9,269 nucleotides of DNA from UBA1049 sp964525815 (GTDB taxonomy: Bacteria; Bacillota; Clostridia; Oscillospirales; CAG-382), in assembly GCA_964525815.1 (NCBI GenBank), contig CAZGJQ010000078.1, positions 1 through 9,269 on the forward strand. The letters run 5' to 3'. Of this stretch, positions 1 through 5,178 are shown piece after piece; the first letter of the stretch is position 1; every line of letters begins with the position of its first letter. A program made the position numbers and the translations under genes. The notes below the pieces were generated by a model. It had not been told where the DNA came from. It saw only the letters and a program-made list of their open reading frames with translations, and made no database searches.

Positions 1-2
1 GG

Positions 3-146
3 CTACAAGGTTCCTTGAAAAGCAAGGGTTGACTGTTGCTTCTTAGGCTTGGTTATCTGATGAATTTTGACATAATGCACGCCGCTCTTATCGGCGAGCT
101 CGTGCAGCGTCATATTTCGCTTTTTTCTTTGTTCTCTTAAACTCAT
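3..146 (-). CDS. Short XRE-type helix-turn-helix protein, truncated
   Basis: A 47-aa protein. The ATG at 146 is chosen over an upstream in-frame ATG at 194 because GGAGA lies just 5' of it. Residues 1-30 look like the first three helices of an XRE/Cro-type DNA-binding domain: a basic MSLREQRKKRNMT start, then LHELADKSGVHYVKIHQI, the usual turn and recognition-helix pattern. After residue 31 the expected continuation (an acidic or glycine turn and helices 4-5) is absent. The protein instead runs through a K/Q-rich tail to a TAG at 3-5. I see no continuation of the domain in the other two frames before the window edge. It is probably a decayed or minimal phage-type regulator, but a genuine short protein is possible. 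It is the last visible gene of the minus-strand accessory string, 60 nt after the previous stop. Confidence 0.6.
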   Translation of the reverse strand: MSLREQRKKRNMTLHELADKSGVHYVKIHQITKPKKQQSTLAFQGTL

Positions 147-206
147 TAAGTATTCTCCTTTTTTAATAGATACTACGGCTCGTCGCCTCATCAAGCGTAT
201 AAAGCT

Positions 207-407
207 TTACTCCCATACTAATTCTTTTCCCTTCTGAGTGCATTTTAGGCAAACATCTTCCCATTCATCGTTATCGTTCTTTTGGCTTTTCCAACCATTT
301 TCCTTTTTATAATCTACTGCGTCATAAAAATCAACAAAGCTATGCGGGTCTTCCTCGCAGCAAATATCGCATGAAAGAGTAAAGCAGCCATACCCGCGGT
401 CAATCAT
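207..407 (-). CDS. Small cysteine-rich protein, putative zinc-binding
   Basis: A 66-aa protein starting at ATG 407, with GGAGG 8 nt upstream. Two CxxC pairs, C13-xx-C16 near the N terminus and C53-xx-C56 near the C terminus, bracket a tyrosine/aspartate-rich middle (SFVDFYDAVDYKKENGW). This layout suggests one zinc site holding a small fold together. I recall similar short proteins from phages and mobile elements of gut Firmicutes, but know of no assigned function. It lies 13 nt after the stop of the 136-aa gene, so the two are probably co-transcribed. The zinc site is inferred from cysteine spacing only. Confidence 0.65.
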   Translation of the reverse strand: MIDRGYGCFTLSCDICCEEDPHSFVDFYDAVDYKKENGWKSQKNDNDEWEDVCLKCTQKGKELVWE

Positions 408-420
408 TAAATTTTCCTCC

Positions 421-831
421 TTAATCTACAAAAGTGTTTCTCTGCGTGTCAAACACGCCGAAGTATTCATTATCAATAATAACCCGGTATCGACACTCTG
501 CTATTTTTTCATGAGTGAATTCAGGCTCTATAAAACCGAGATTTATAAGAGCGACATAAATAATTCTGTACGAACCTGCGTTTATACAAAAAGGGGCGCC
601 AACTTGAAAAGTCTTTATCTTCTTGCAAATTTCATATTGAGGCGGTTTCCTATCTGAGGCACAACAGAAGTAGGCGCCGTTTTTTAAGTAAAGGATATAC
701 TCCTTTGTTTTATCTTCTAAGGTCGCCATTTTTACGACAGTTGGGTTGCCGCAATATATGCAAGGCATGTTTTCGCAAGGGTTAGCCGAGTATTGGTCTT
801 TATCGCATTTAGGACATTTGAATCTATTCAT
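421..831 (-). CDS. Hypothetical protein with N-terminal zinc ribbon
   Basis: A 136-aa protein starting at ATG 831, with AGGAGA 8-10 nt upstream. The N terminus has C6-xx-C9 and C24-xx-C27-G, a classic zinc-ribbon knuckle pair, with an extra cysteine at 19. The remaining ~100 residues mix hydrophobic and polar segments without a domain I recognise. There is no signal peptide or membrane segment, so the protein is cytoplasmic. It sits 16 nt downstream of the 76-aa gene and 13 nt upstream of the 66-aa cysteine protein in a tight run. Zinc ribbons in small phage proteins often mediate nucleic-acid or protein contacts; any role here is inference. Confidence 0.65.
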   Translation of the reverse strand: MNRFKCPKCDKDQYSANPCENMPCIYCGNPTVVKMATLEDKTKEYILYLKNGAYFCCASDRKPPQYEICKKIKTFQVGAPFCINAGSYRIIYVALINLGFIEPEFTHEKIAECRYRVIIDNEYFGVFDTQRNTFVD

Positions 832-847
832 TTTTATATTCTCCTTT

Positions 848-1078
848 TTAATTAAAATAATCTCGAGCTCTAACGGCGCCGTAGCCGCGGTCTATATAGA
901 TTTTAAGAATTCTTTTTGCGGCATCATCGTAAACTATATTGTCGTATACGTCTTGAATGGTCTCATATCGCTGAGACAAAACTACAATTAAATCGCTTAC
1001 GGCTTTTGTGCTGTAGGCAATAGGCCTTTTCCTTGAGGGCAACGTCCATTGAACGTCGCCCTTGCTCCGCCTTTTCAT
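848..1078 (-). CDS. Hypothetical 76-aa accessory protein
   Basis: The ATG at 1078 overlaps the TGA of the preceding gene (ATGA, stop at 1075), which points to translational coupling. The protein begins with a basic stretch (KRRSK) and is mostly predicted helix, with a conserved-looking core around residues 28-66 (DLIVVLSQRYETIQDVYDN). No signal peptide, transmembrane segment or known motif is visible. I do not recognise the family. Its place in a tight run of small minus-strand genes is typical of a phage or mobile-element accessory cassette. Confidence 0.55.
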   Translation of the reverse strand: MKRRSKGDVQWTLPSRKRPIAYSTKAVSDLIVVLSQRYETIQDVYDNIVYDDAAKRILKIYIDRGYGAVRARDYFN

Positions 1079-1266
1079 ACAAGCCTCACTTCAAATATTT
1101 CATAGTATAAGTAATTAGCGTCTCTAAATTTATACTCTGATAGCTTCTCAGGGGCCCCAGAACGCCCCATAACAAATTTCTGAGCGGCCTCTAAGCTTTT
1201 ATATGCCTCACTTGATACACGCGAGCAGGCGGCTTCCGGGGTCACCATAACAACATATACAACCAT
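1075..1266 (-). CDS. Hypothetical 63-aa accessory protein
   Basis: I chose the ATG at 1266 (MVVYVVMVTPEAACSRV) over the in-frame ATG at 1326. AGAGGA lies 7 nt before 1266, and the longer form would overlap the upstream gene by about 60 nt. The upstream stop at 1269 is only 2 nt away, and this gene's ribosome site lies inside the last codons of the upstream gene. The protein is small and mixed alpha/beta in appearance, with a hydrophobic N-terminal strand and an aromatic C terminus (ANYLYYEIFEVRLV). It has no motif I recognise. Its stop overlaps the start of the next gene. Confidence 0.6.
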   Translation of the reverse strand: MVVYVVMVTPEAACSRVSSEAYKSLEAAQKFVMGRSGAPEKLSEYKFRDANYLYYEIFEVRLV

Positions 1267-1268
1267 TT

Positions 1269-1619
1269 TTATATTCCTCTCTTTTCTGGTATTTCTAATT
1301 GGCCCATTAAATTTGCTATGACGCAAGCGGCCTCGCGAAGAAGCCGCGCGCAGTCGGGTTTTAGGTCAGCCTCACGATATAAAATATCTATAAAGCCGAG
1401 CGGGTCATTTTTTACGGCGACGCATACGAGCTTGTCGTAGTCTTTAATGCTTTTTCTAAGTAAATCTTCACGGCAATCGCTACCGGTTTCAATTTCTTTA
1501 CTACACGCTATACGGTCGCCACCCGGGAATCTATAAACGGGGAATTCGCCAAAATCAAGATACTGAAATACGCCTATATAGCCGTCATAGGTTTTTATAT
1601 ACTTAGGAAATTTTTTCAT
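1269..1619 (-). CDS. Hypothetical 116-aa accessory protein
   Basis: The start is placed at ATG 1619, preceded by GGAGG (1627-1631) with a 7-nt spacer. A longer in-frame reading from 1655 would overlap the upstream gene and has a poorer site. The N-terminal half is aromatic and beta-like (DGYIGVFQYLDFGEFPVYRF, then a GGDR turn). The C-terminal half is helical and ends with a leucine/alanine-rich segment (LLREAACVIANLMGQL). There is no signal peptide. I do not recognise a named family; similar proteins appear in mobile elements of gut Firmicutes as far as I recall. It starts 13 nt after the stop of the 77-aa gene. Confidence 0.65.
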   Translation of the reverse strand: MKKFPKYIKTYDGYIGVFQYLDFGEFPVYRFPGGDRIACSKEIETGSDCREDLLRKSIKDYDKLVCVAVKNDPLGFIDILYREADLKPDCARLLREAACVIANLMGQLEIPEKRGI

Positions 1620-1632
1620 TTTTTTGCCTCCT

Positions 1633-1866
1633 TCAACAATACGCGGAAATATCAACCCATTTTCCGCTTTCTAAGTCCAGTACCAAGGACACAATATCAT
1701 CAAGCTCAATTTCTAAGTTGTCATCAATCCATTCTTGTAGGTCAGTGACCTCATCAACGTAGAAGTCATATTTGCCGGTATAGTCGTCTGGGTCTTGTAC
1801 GGGACGGCTTTTTCTCAAATGCGCCTCCGCGCCGCCGTTGTTATAAAAACGTGTTTCAATAAACAT
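1633..1866 (-). CDS. Small acidic hypothetical protein
   Basis: A 77-aa protein with ATG at 1866 preceded by GGAGG. It is strongly acidic: 19 Asp/Glu against 6 Lys/Arg by hand count. The acids are dense in residues 33-66 (DFYVDEVTDLQEWIDDN and onward). Such charge is seen in DNA-mimic anti-restriction or anti-defence proteins of phages and conjugative elements, but also in unrelated small proteins, so function is not assigned. It is the first gene after repeat copy 1 (1913-1980), 47 nt away, and so probably heads the transcription unit running to the left edge. Confidence 0.65.
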   Translation of the reverse strand: MFIETRFYNNGGAEAHLRKSRPVQDPDDYTGKYDFYVDEVTDLQEWIDDNLEIELDDIVSLVLDLESGKWVDISAYC

Positions 1867-1879
1867 TTTTCTGCCTCCT

Positions 1880-1990
1880 CTATCGAGCGTTTAACTCGCT
1901 CTTACATTTATAATTTTAACGTGTTTGCTTAGATTTGTATGCCGACGCAACGACCAGACTTTTAGCATTATTGCTATGCGCGTTCGATAG
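1880..1990. repeat. Inverted repeat flanking repeat copy 1
   Basis: CTATCGAGCG at 1880-1889 and CGTTCGATAG at 1981-1990 form an inverted repeat matching at 9 of 10 positions. It brackets copy 1 of the 68-bp direct repeat. The right arm lies just beyond the stop of the 76-aa gene. It might be a regulator-binding pair or a long-range stem. No equivalent is seen around copy 2, so its meaning is uncertain. Confidence 0.4.
1913..1980 (-). repeat. 68-bp direct repeat, copy 1 (possible promoter/operator)
   Basis: Aligned base by base with 2492-2559, this segment matches at 58 of 68 positions, including ATTTTAACGTGTTTGCT at one end and TTGCTATGCG at the other. It lies in the gap between the 76-aa and 77-aa genes, 47 nt upstream of the latter. 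On the minus strand its downstream end is AT-rich (GTTAAAATTATAAA), resembling a -10 region, though no clear -35 is found at standard spacing. A shared promoter or operator is the likeliest role because both copies sit upstream of a small gene in the same orientation. Confidence 0.6.
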
Positions 1991-1992
1991 AC

Positions 1993-2223
1993 TTAGGCTC
2001 TTAGCTGCGCTTTACGGTCCTCATAGCTATAACAGCCCGTAATAATAGCCTCAGTGAACCATTGAAAAACCTTACAAGCGTCTGCATGTTTAGCGAAAGC
2101 CTTGTGCGTGTATTCGCGGGTTACGGTGTTATACAGGCCAACCAAATACTTATTTCCGGTGGCGTCAAAATTAACTTTGACATTTCCCTGAACGTCTTCC
2201 AGCATTGCAATTGTGTAGTGCAT
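1993..2223 (-). CDS. Hypothetical 76-aa accessory protein
   Basis: ATG at 2223 with GGAGG 7 nt upstream. The protein has a beta-rich first half (HYTIAMLEDVQGNVKVNF) and a helical second half with an aromatic FQWFTEAIITGCYSYEDR segment. I recall similar short proteins in gut Firmicutes mobile elements but know no function. There is no signal peptide or membrane segment. It follows the 34-aa gene after about 100 nt containing a strong minus-strand hairpin (2285-2312), and it ends just before repeat copy 1, so it may form a short two-gene unit with the 34-aa gene. Confidence 0.6.
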   Translation of the reverse strand: MHYTIAMLEDVQGNVKVNFDATGNKYLVGLYNTVTREYTHKAFAKHADACKVFQWFTEAIITGCYSYEDRKAQLRA

Positions 2224-2284
2224 AATTTTTCCTCCAAGCTATTTACAAATTTAGTTTTTTGCGATATAATAATAGATACCAGTC

Positions 2285-2312
2285 ACGCAAGCAGCCTTTC
2301 GGCCGCTCGCGC
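2285..2312 (-). promoter_or_regulatory. GAAA-capped intercistronic RNA hairpin
   Basis: In minus-strand RNA, 2312-2301 pairs with 2296-2285 over 12 positions, three or four of them G-U wobbles, closed by a GAAA tetraloop. Because several pairs are G-U only in the minus-strand transcript, the fold favours that strand, matching local gene direction. It starts 16 nt after the stop of the 34-aa gene. A U-rich but interrupted tail follows. It could be a weak terminator or a 3'-end stabiliser. Confidence 0.45.
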
Positions 2313-2327
2313 TTCAAGGGACGAGGG

Positions 2328-2432
2328 TTAGTCGTCGGCTATGAATTCATAGTATTCGGTATCGGTGGCGAACAACAGATATTCACCGTTTACTAAACCC
2401 ATGAATCCATAAGAGGTGTAATAACCGTTCAA
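2328..2432 (-). CDS. 34-aa small protein with TTG start
   Basis: A TTG at 2432-2430 is preceded by GGAGG (2441-2445) with an 8-nt spacer and opens a frame of 34 codons ending in TAA at 2328. The protein is very aromatic (NGYYTSYGFMGLVNGEYLL, then a DTEYYEF segment and two terminal aspartates). I recall very similar mini-proteins (a YY-x-SYG-FMGL core) in phages and conjugative elements of gut Firmicutes; their role is unknown to me. It is the first gene after repeat copy 2, 60 nt away. The strong ribosome site and family resemblance support it despite the size and rare start. Confidence 0.6.
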   Translation of the reverse strand: MNGYYTSYGFMGLVNGEYLLFATDTEYYEFIADD

Positions 2433-2491
2433 TGGCTTGTCCTCCTTTCTGGGCTCTTGCTGTTCCAGCAGCATGGGCTCTTTCTATTATT

Positions 2492-2559
2492 ATTTTAACG
2501 TGTTTGCTAAAATCCGTATGCCGACAAAGCGCTCAGACTTTTAGCGTTATTGCTATGCG
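2492..2559 (-). repeat. 68-bp direct repeat, copy 2 (possible promoter/operator)
   Basis: Second copy of the repeat at 1913-1980, same orientation, 579 bp away. Ten mismatches are spread through the middle while both ends are conserved. It is upstream of the 34-aa gene on the minus strand, followed by GTTAAAATAATAAT and then the leader with a small TGCTG/CAGCA hairpin (2458-2470). It lies 30 nt downstream of the holin terminator, exactly where a new transcription unit would need its promoter. Confidence 0.6.
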
Positions 2560-2588
2560 ATTTTACCGCACTGCCTAAAAATGAGAAT

Positions 2589-2634
2589 AAAAAAATACCC
2601 GAGCCACCGTTTCCGGCAACTCGGGTATTTTTTT
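2589..2634 (-). terminator. Rho-independent terminator after holin
   Basis: A perfect 15-bp inverted repeat: seven A plus TACCCGAG at 2589-2603, and CTCGGGTA plus seven T at 2620-2634. The 16-nt loop has its own small CCG/CGG stem. Read on the minus strand it begins one base after the holin stop and ends in a T tract, so it closes the phage block. The symmetric A and T tracts would also allow termination on the + strand. Confidence 0.85.
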
Positions 2635-2635
2635 A

Positions 2636-3025
2636 TTAGTCCATATTTTCCTCAAGGGTCATTTGTTCACCCTCATAGTCAATCGGTGCAAGCACGTCCG
2701 GGTCTTTAAAAACTTTATTAAACTCCCCGACAGCCGACTCAATTAACATTTTGAGCTCAAGCTCTGTAATAGTGATACCTTTTTCGTTTAGCATTGCAAC
2801 GCTTGCTTCAACGACTTCCTGATATTTTTCTTCTCCGTGTAAGTCCTTGTAAAGCTGCTCGACCGCCTTGACGCACGTCTTAACTACGTCCTGCTTAGTT
2901 TTGTCGTTGATATATTTCGTATATAACGACTTAACCCAAAGCCCGAGGTAGCTGGCGACGGCGGTAAGTACTGTGTAGAGAATTGTCATACCGTACTCGC
3001 TGAGAAACAGTTTGATAAAATCCAT
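2636..3025 (-). CDS. Phage holin, LLH family
   Basis: A 129-aa protein with ATG at 3025 preceded by AGGAGGG (3034-3040). One N-terminal transmembrane segment covers about residues 8-30 (MTILYTVLTAVASYLGLWV). A long charged helix follows with the spaced pattern of LLH holins: VVKTCVKAVEQLY, then an ITITELELKMLIESAV segment and an acidic C terminus. Holins insert in the cytoplasmic membrane and time phage lysis by letting endolysin reach the wall. Length and layout fit the family. The usual downstream endolysin gene is absent; the next element is a strong terminator. It probably persists as a relic of the lysis cassette. Confidence 0.85.
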   Translation of the reverse strand: MDFIKLFLSEYGMTILYTVLTAVASYLGLWVKSLYTKYINDKTKQDVVKTCVKAVEQLYKDLHGEEKYQEVVEASVAMLNEKGITITELELKMLIESAVGEFNKVFKDPDVLAPIDYEGEQMTLEENMD

Positions 3026-3040
3026 TGTAAAAAGCCCTCC

Positions 3041-3229
3041 TTATATTTTATATACGTCCGCGGCTTTTACGCGGCCGGTATATACGTTTCCCGTGGCAAG
3101 AGTGCTCACAAGATAAATTGTACCTGAGCTCTCAATTGCTCTAACATATAACGTAGACTGCGGCACCCACGGGGCCATTTTAAATGTAGAGTATTCGCCG
3201 TCTGAAAAAGCTCGCGCAAGGGGAGCATT
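3041..3229 (-). pseudogene. C-terminal scrap of an unidentified phage protein
   Basis: In the minus-strand frame offset from the sheath fragment, an open stretch after a TGA (3232-3230) runs to TAA at 3041 and encodes 62 residues. From about residue 5 it reads as coherent protein: FSDGEYSTFKMAPWVP, then alternating beta-like LYVRAIES and IYLVSTLATG, ending VYKI. The only ATG (3178) lacks a ribosome site, so this is most likely the tail end of a larger gene whose start is lost. The beta-rich end resembles an SH3-like or baseplate/fibre accessory C terminus, but I cannot name it. It lies 15 nt before the holin start, the position of the last tail-region gene in such phages. Confidence 0.5.
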
Positions 3230-3456
3230 TCAGGCGCGTCCGGAGCATAGCCGAAAATCTTTTGGCAATTCTTCTGAAAGTCCGCATTTGTTACGGTAAA
3301 TACTTTGCCGGTCGGACCCCAGCCGAGCTCCAGAGGTATGGCCACCGTACCGCGAGCCGAGAGGGCCGACGCTGCACGAGAGGCGCTGGAGAAGTTAACA
3401 TAATAACCGGGCATGACTTTATTCTGCGCGGTCCAAATTCCACCACCGAGAGCCAT
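3106..3456 (-). pseudogene. Phage tail sheath protein, N-terminal fragment
   Basis: The first ~85-95 of 116 codons match the start of Myoviridae-type tail sheath proteins of Clostridia phages: ALGGGIWTAQNKVMPGYYVN, then an FSSASRAASALSARG segment, IPLELGWGPTGKVFTV and KIFGY. A full sheath is roughly 350-480 aa, so most of the protein is missing. After about LRELF the reading becomes an unrelated Trp/Arg-rich tail ending at 3106, while a coherent foreign frame runs beside it (3041-3229). The start codon directly follows the upstream stop (TAAATG). The sheath would form the contractile outer tail tube; this fragment cannot. Confidence 0.75.
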
Positions 3457-3645
3457 TTATTTCACCTGTCCTTTCATAAATTTATCGATTTTATTTTCCA
3501 CGCTTTCAAACGTGTAGCTTTTACCGTCCTCTAAAAGTACGCTAAGAAGGTCTCGCCTTTTTGCGTATTTTGCAGATTTCAATAAAGCTTCTTTTGAGTA
3601 CACGGCCGCCTGTTCGACCGAAGCGCCGCTATTTTCTTTAGCCAT
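3457..3645 (-). CDS. Small conserved phage tail-region protein
   Basis: A 62-aa protein with ATG at 3645. Its ribosome site AGGAGG is formed by the last Gly-Gly codons of the upstream gene. The core (SKEALLKSAKYAKRRDLL, then a KSYTFESVENKIDKFMKG segment) matches the short protein that commonly sits directly before the tail sheath gene in contractile-tailed phages of Clostridia. Function is not known to me; it is probably structural or assembly-related. The order tail terminator, this protein, sheath is the expected order, which supports all three calls. Confidence 0.7.
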   Translation of the reverse strand: MAKENSGASVEQAAVYSKEALLKSAKYAKRRDLLSVLLEDGKSYTFESVENKIDKFMKGQVK

Positions 3646-3648
3646 AAA

Positions 3649-4071
3649 TTAACCTCCTTGGTTTATTTCAAGGGTTTCCATGATTTCGCCTTTTTCGCCG
3701 CGGTATATTACATGGTTATACCGAACATAAAAATGAAGCACGCCGTCAACTACCTCAAAATCAATACCCGTACCTCGGAGCAGGTCGCCCTCAGGTAACG
3801 AAATAAGATTAAGTAATAGACTTAGCGCGTCTGCTATCTCATAACATTCCTCTCGTCCTTTTTTCGGGTAATACAAAACGTCGAAAAGCGGTATTCGTCT
3901 ATACCGCCCCCCGACGAGTTGCCGTTGAGAAGAAGTTATTAGAATTACGTTGAAGTCTCCGGGAACGAGGCCTTGCTCGACTTCATCGCAATAAATATGA
4001 CTTTCCGGCCATTGTTCATGTAGAGCAAGAGTTATTCCGTCAAGAATCTTTTGCGTACTTATCTCAGACAT
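3649..4071 (-). CDS. Phage tail terminator family protein
   Basis: A 140-aa protein with ATG at 4071 and GGAGG 6 nt upstream. It resembles the tail terminator (DUF6838-like) family: an N-terminal helix (ILDGITLALHEQWP), then HIYCDEVEQGLVPGDFNVIL with the typical E-Q-G-x-x-P-x-F-x-V strand, a middle FDVLYYPK strand and a C-terminal beta hairpin (LHFYVRYNHVIY). Such proteins cap the distal or neck end of the growing tail. The gene is intact and is the first remaining gene of the block; the head-joining genes that normally precede it are missing. Confidence 0.75.
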   Translation of the reverse strand: MSEISTQKILDGITLALHEQWPESHIYCDEVEQGLVPGDFNVILITSSQRQLVGGRYRRIPLFDVLYYPKKGREECYEIADALSLLLNLISLPEGDLLRGTGIDFEVVDGVLHFYVRYNHVIYRGEKGEIMETLEINQGG

Positions 4072-4335
4072 TAAAAACCTCCTTTATCGCCGCCCGTTGA
4101 CAGCCCGCTCAAAATGTGTTAATCTGCAAATATGGCGGTATGAAAAATTGTCCCGAACAAGTCGGGATTAACTAACTAATACTAACATTCATGCTGGACC
4201 TAAAATTGGGGGTAGCACATTGTTTTTTCGCCTAAGTACAAAGCGTATTACAAAGAATTACCATTGATTATCTGGCTCTTATGCATTATTATATAAGCGC
4301 AGCCCGAACTATAAAAAAGAGAAGAGGAGAATATT
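4072..4335. other. Spacer between phage remnant and germination genes
   Basis: No intact gene is visible. On the minus strand an open frame of about 27 codons ends at a TAA at 4086-4088, just before the tail-terminator ribosome site, and could be the residue of the preceding head-tail gene. A 6-bp stem TCCCGA/TCGGGA with a 5-nt loop lies at 4151-4167. A candidate promoter for the + strand gene is at 4264-4292. The boundary between prophage and host sequence probably falls here, but no attachment-site pair can be seen because the other end is outside the window. Confidence 0.45.
4264..4292 (+). promoter_or_regulatory. Candidate promoter for the LysM/SleB-type gene
   Basis: TTGATT at 4264-4269, a 17-nt spacer and TATTAT at 4287-4292 resemble a vegetative-type promoter, about 44 nt before the start codon. 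A sporulation sigma factor would be expected for such a gene, and I cannot match one convincingly. Low confidence. Confidence 0.3.
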
Positions 4336-5094
4336 ATGAGAAGAATAAAAAAGATGCTGTCAGCCATGGTTATAGCACTTATATTGTCGTTAATCGTCTC
4401 TGTCAGTGCTTCTGCTGCTACCTATACAACGGTAAGCGGGGACTCTTTATATAAGATAGGACAAATATTCGGCACAAGCACAACAACCCTGATGAAGGAT
4501 AATAATCTTACAAGCACCATGCTGGGTATAGGACAAAAATTATATGTCGATTGTGATACATACACGGTTAAAAAAGGGGATACTTTATATGCGATTTCCA
4601 GGAATTACGGAATAACCCTTACATCGTTGAGACGAGCAAACAATATTTACACTGATTTGATTTTAGCAGGTCAGGTTCTCAATAAACCCGGTTCTGTTCC
4701 ATCATCGCCTAAGCCGGTAACCGATTCTTACCTACAGGCTGATATAGACTTGCTGGCAAGACTTATCTCGGCCGAGGCTATAGGAGAGTCCTACGAGGCA
4801 AAGGTTGCAGTGGGAGCTGTTGTTATGAACAGAGTAAAAAGTCCGTTATGGCCGAGCACAATAAGCAGCGTTATTTATCAGAATATAAACGGTTATGCAC
4901 AGTTCACTCCCGTTGTAAACGGTATGATAAACAGACAAGCCGATGCCGATTCAATCAAAGCGGCAGAAGCAGCACTGAGCGGAGCTGATCCAACCAACGG
5001 AGCAATGTTTTATTACGATACATCTACAACCAACGCTTGGATATTAGCAAAACCGGTTTCAGTATGCATAGACAATATGGTTTTCGCATATTAA
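4336..5094 (+). CDS. Secreted LysM-LysM-SleB-type cell wall hydrolase
   Basis: A 252-aa protein with AGGAG 6 nt before ATG 4336. Residues 1-27 are a Sec signal peptide (basic MRRIKK, hydrophobic core, cleavage near ASA-A). LysM domain 1 spans ~29-71 (TTVSGDSLYKIGQIF) and LysM 2 ~75-117 (YTVKKGDTLYAISRNYGI), both binding peptidoglycan glycan. After a Ser/Pro linker, residues ~134-252 form a SleB/CwlJ-type hydrolase_2 domain: LLARLISAEAIGES with candidate catalytic Glu147, the VAVGAVVMNRV helix, and the FYYDTSTTNAWI and C-terminal strands. SleB-type enzymes are lytic transglycosylases acting on spore cortex during germination; some relatives act in sporulation. The gene is monocistronic, between the phage remnant and a convergent SleC gene. 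Whether it acts in germination or growth is inferred from its neighbours. Confidence 0.85.
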   Translation: MRRIKKMLSAMVIALILSLIVSVSASAATYTTVSGDSLYKIGQIFGTSTTTLMKDNNLTSTMLGIGQKLYVDCDTYTVKKGDTLYAISRNYGITLTSLRRANNIYTDLILAGQVLNKPGSVPSSPKPVTDSYLQADIDLLARLISAEAIGESYEAKVAVGAVVMNRVKSPLWPSTISSVIYQNINGYAQFTPVVNGMINRQADADSIKAAEAALSGADPTNGAMFYYDTSTTNAWILAKPVSVCIDNMVFAY

Positions 5095-5118
5095 TTTAAG
5101 CTGGACATCTATAACAGA

Positions 5119-5151
5119 GAATCCGAAGCGGTAAAACACTGCTTCGGATTC
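5119..5151. terminator. Bidirectional terminator between convergent genes
   Basis: GAATCCGAAGC (5119-5129) and GCTTCGGATTC (5141-5151) form a perfect 11-bp stem with an 11-nt loop. It lies midway between the stops of the + strand SleB-type gene and the minus-strand sleC. The T tract is weak on both sides (CGTATTT on +), but placement between convergent genes supports a terminator. Confidence 0.7.
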
Positions 5152-5178
5152 CGTATTTAAAGCATATAATATTAAATA

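Noticed and set aside
2062..2331. 89-aa + strand open frame over the 76-aa and 34-aa genes
   Set aside because: No ribosome site, and it runs opposite to two genes with good ribosome sites.
3200..3215. Programmed -1 frameshift on the T tract (minus strand) joining the sheath and the downstream frame
   Set aside because: No standard slippery heptamer is in phase, and tail sheath genes are not known to use frameshifting. The joined product would still lack most of the sheath, so a deletion scar explains it better.
3262..3534. 90-aa + strand open frame across the sheath start
   Set aside because: Antisense to well-recognised phage tail genes and without a ribosome site.
4336..5094. LysM/SleB-type protein as the missing phage endolysin
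   Set aside because: It is on the opposite strand, has a Sec signal peptide and its own promoter-like region, and sits beside spore genes, so a host spore or wall enzyme is more likely.
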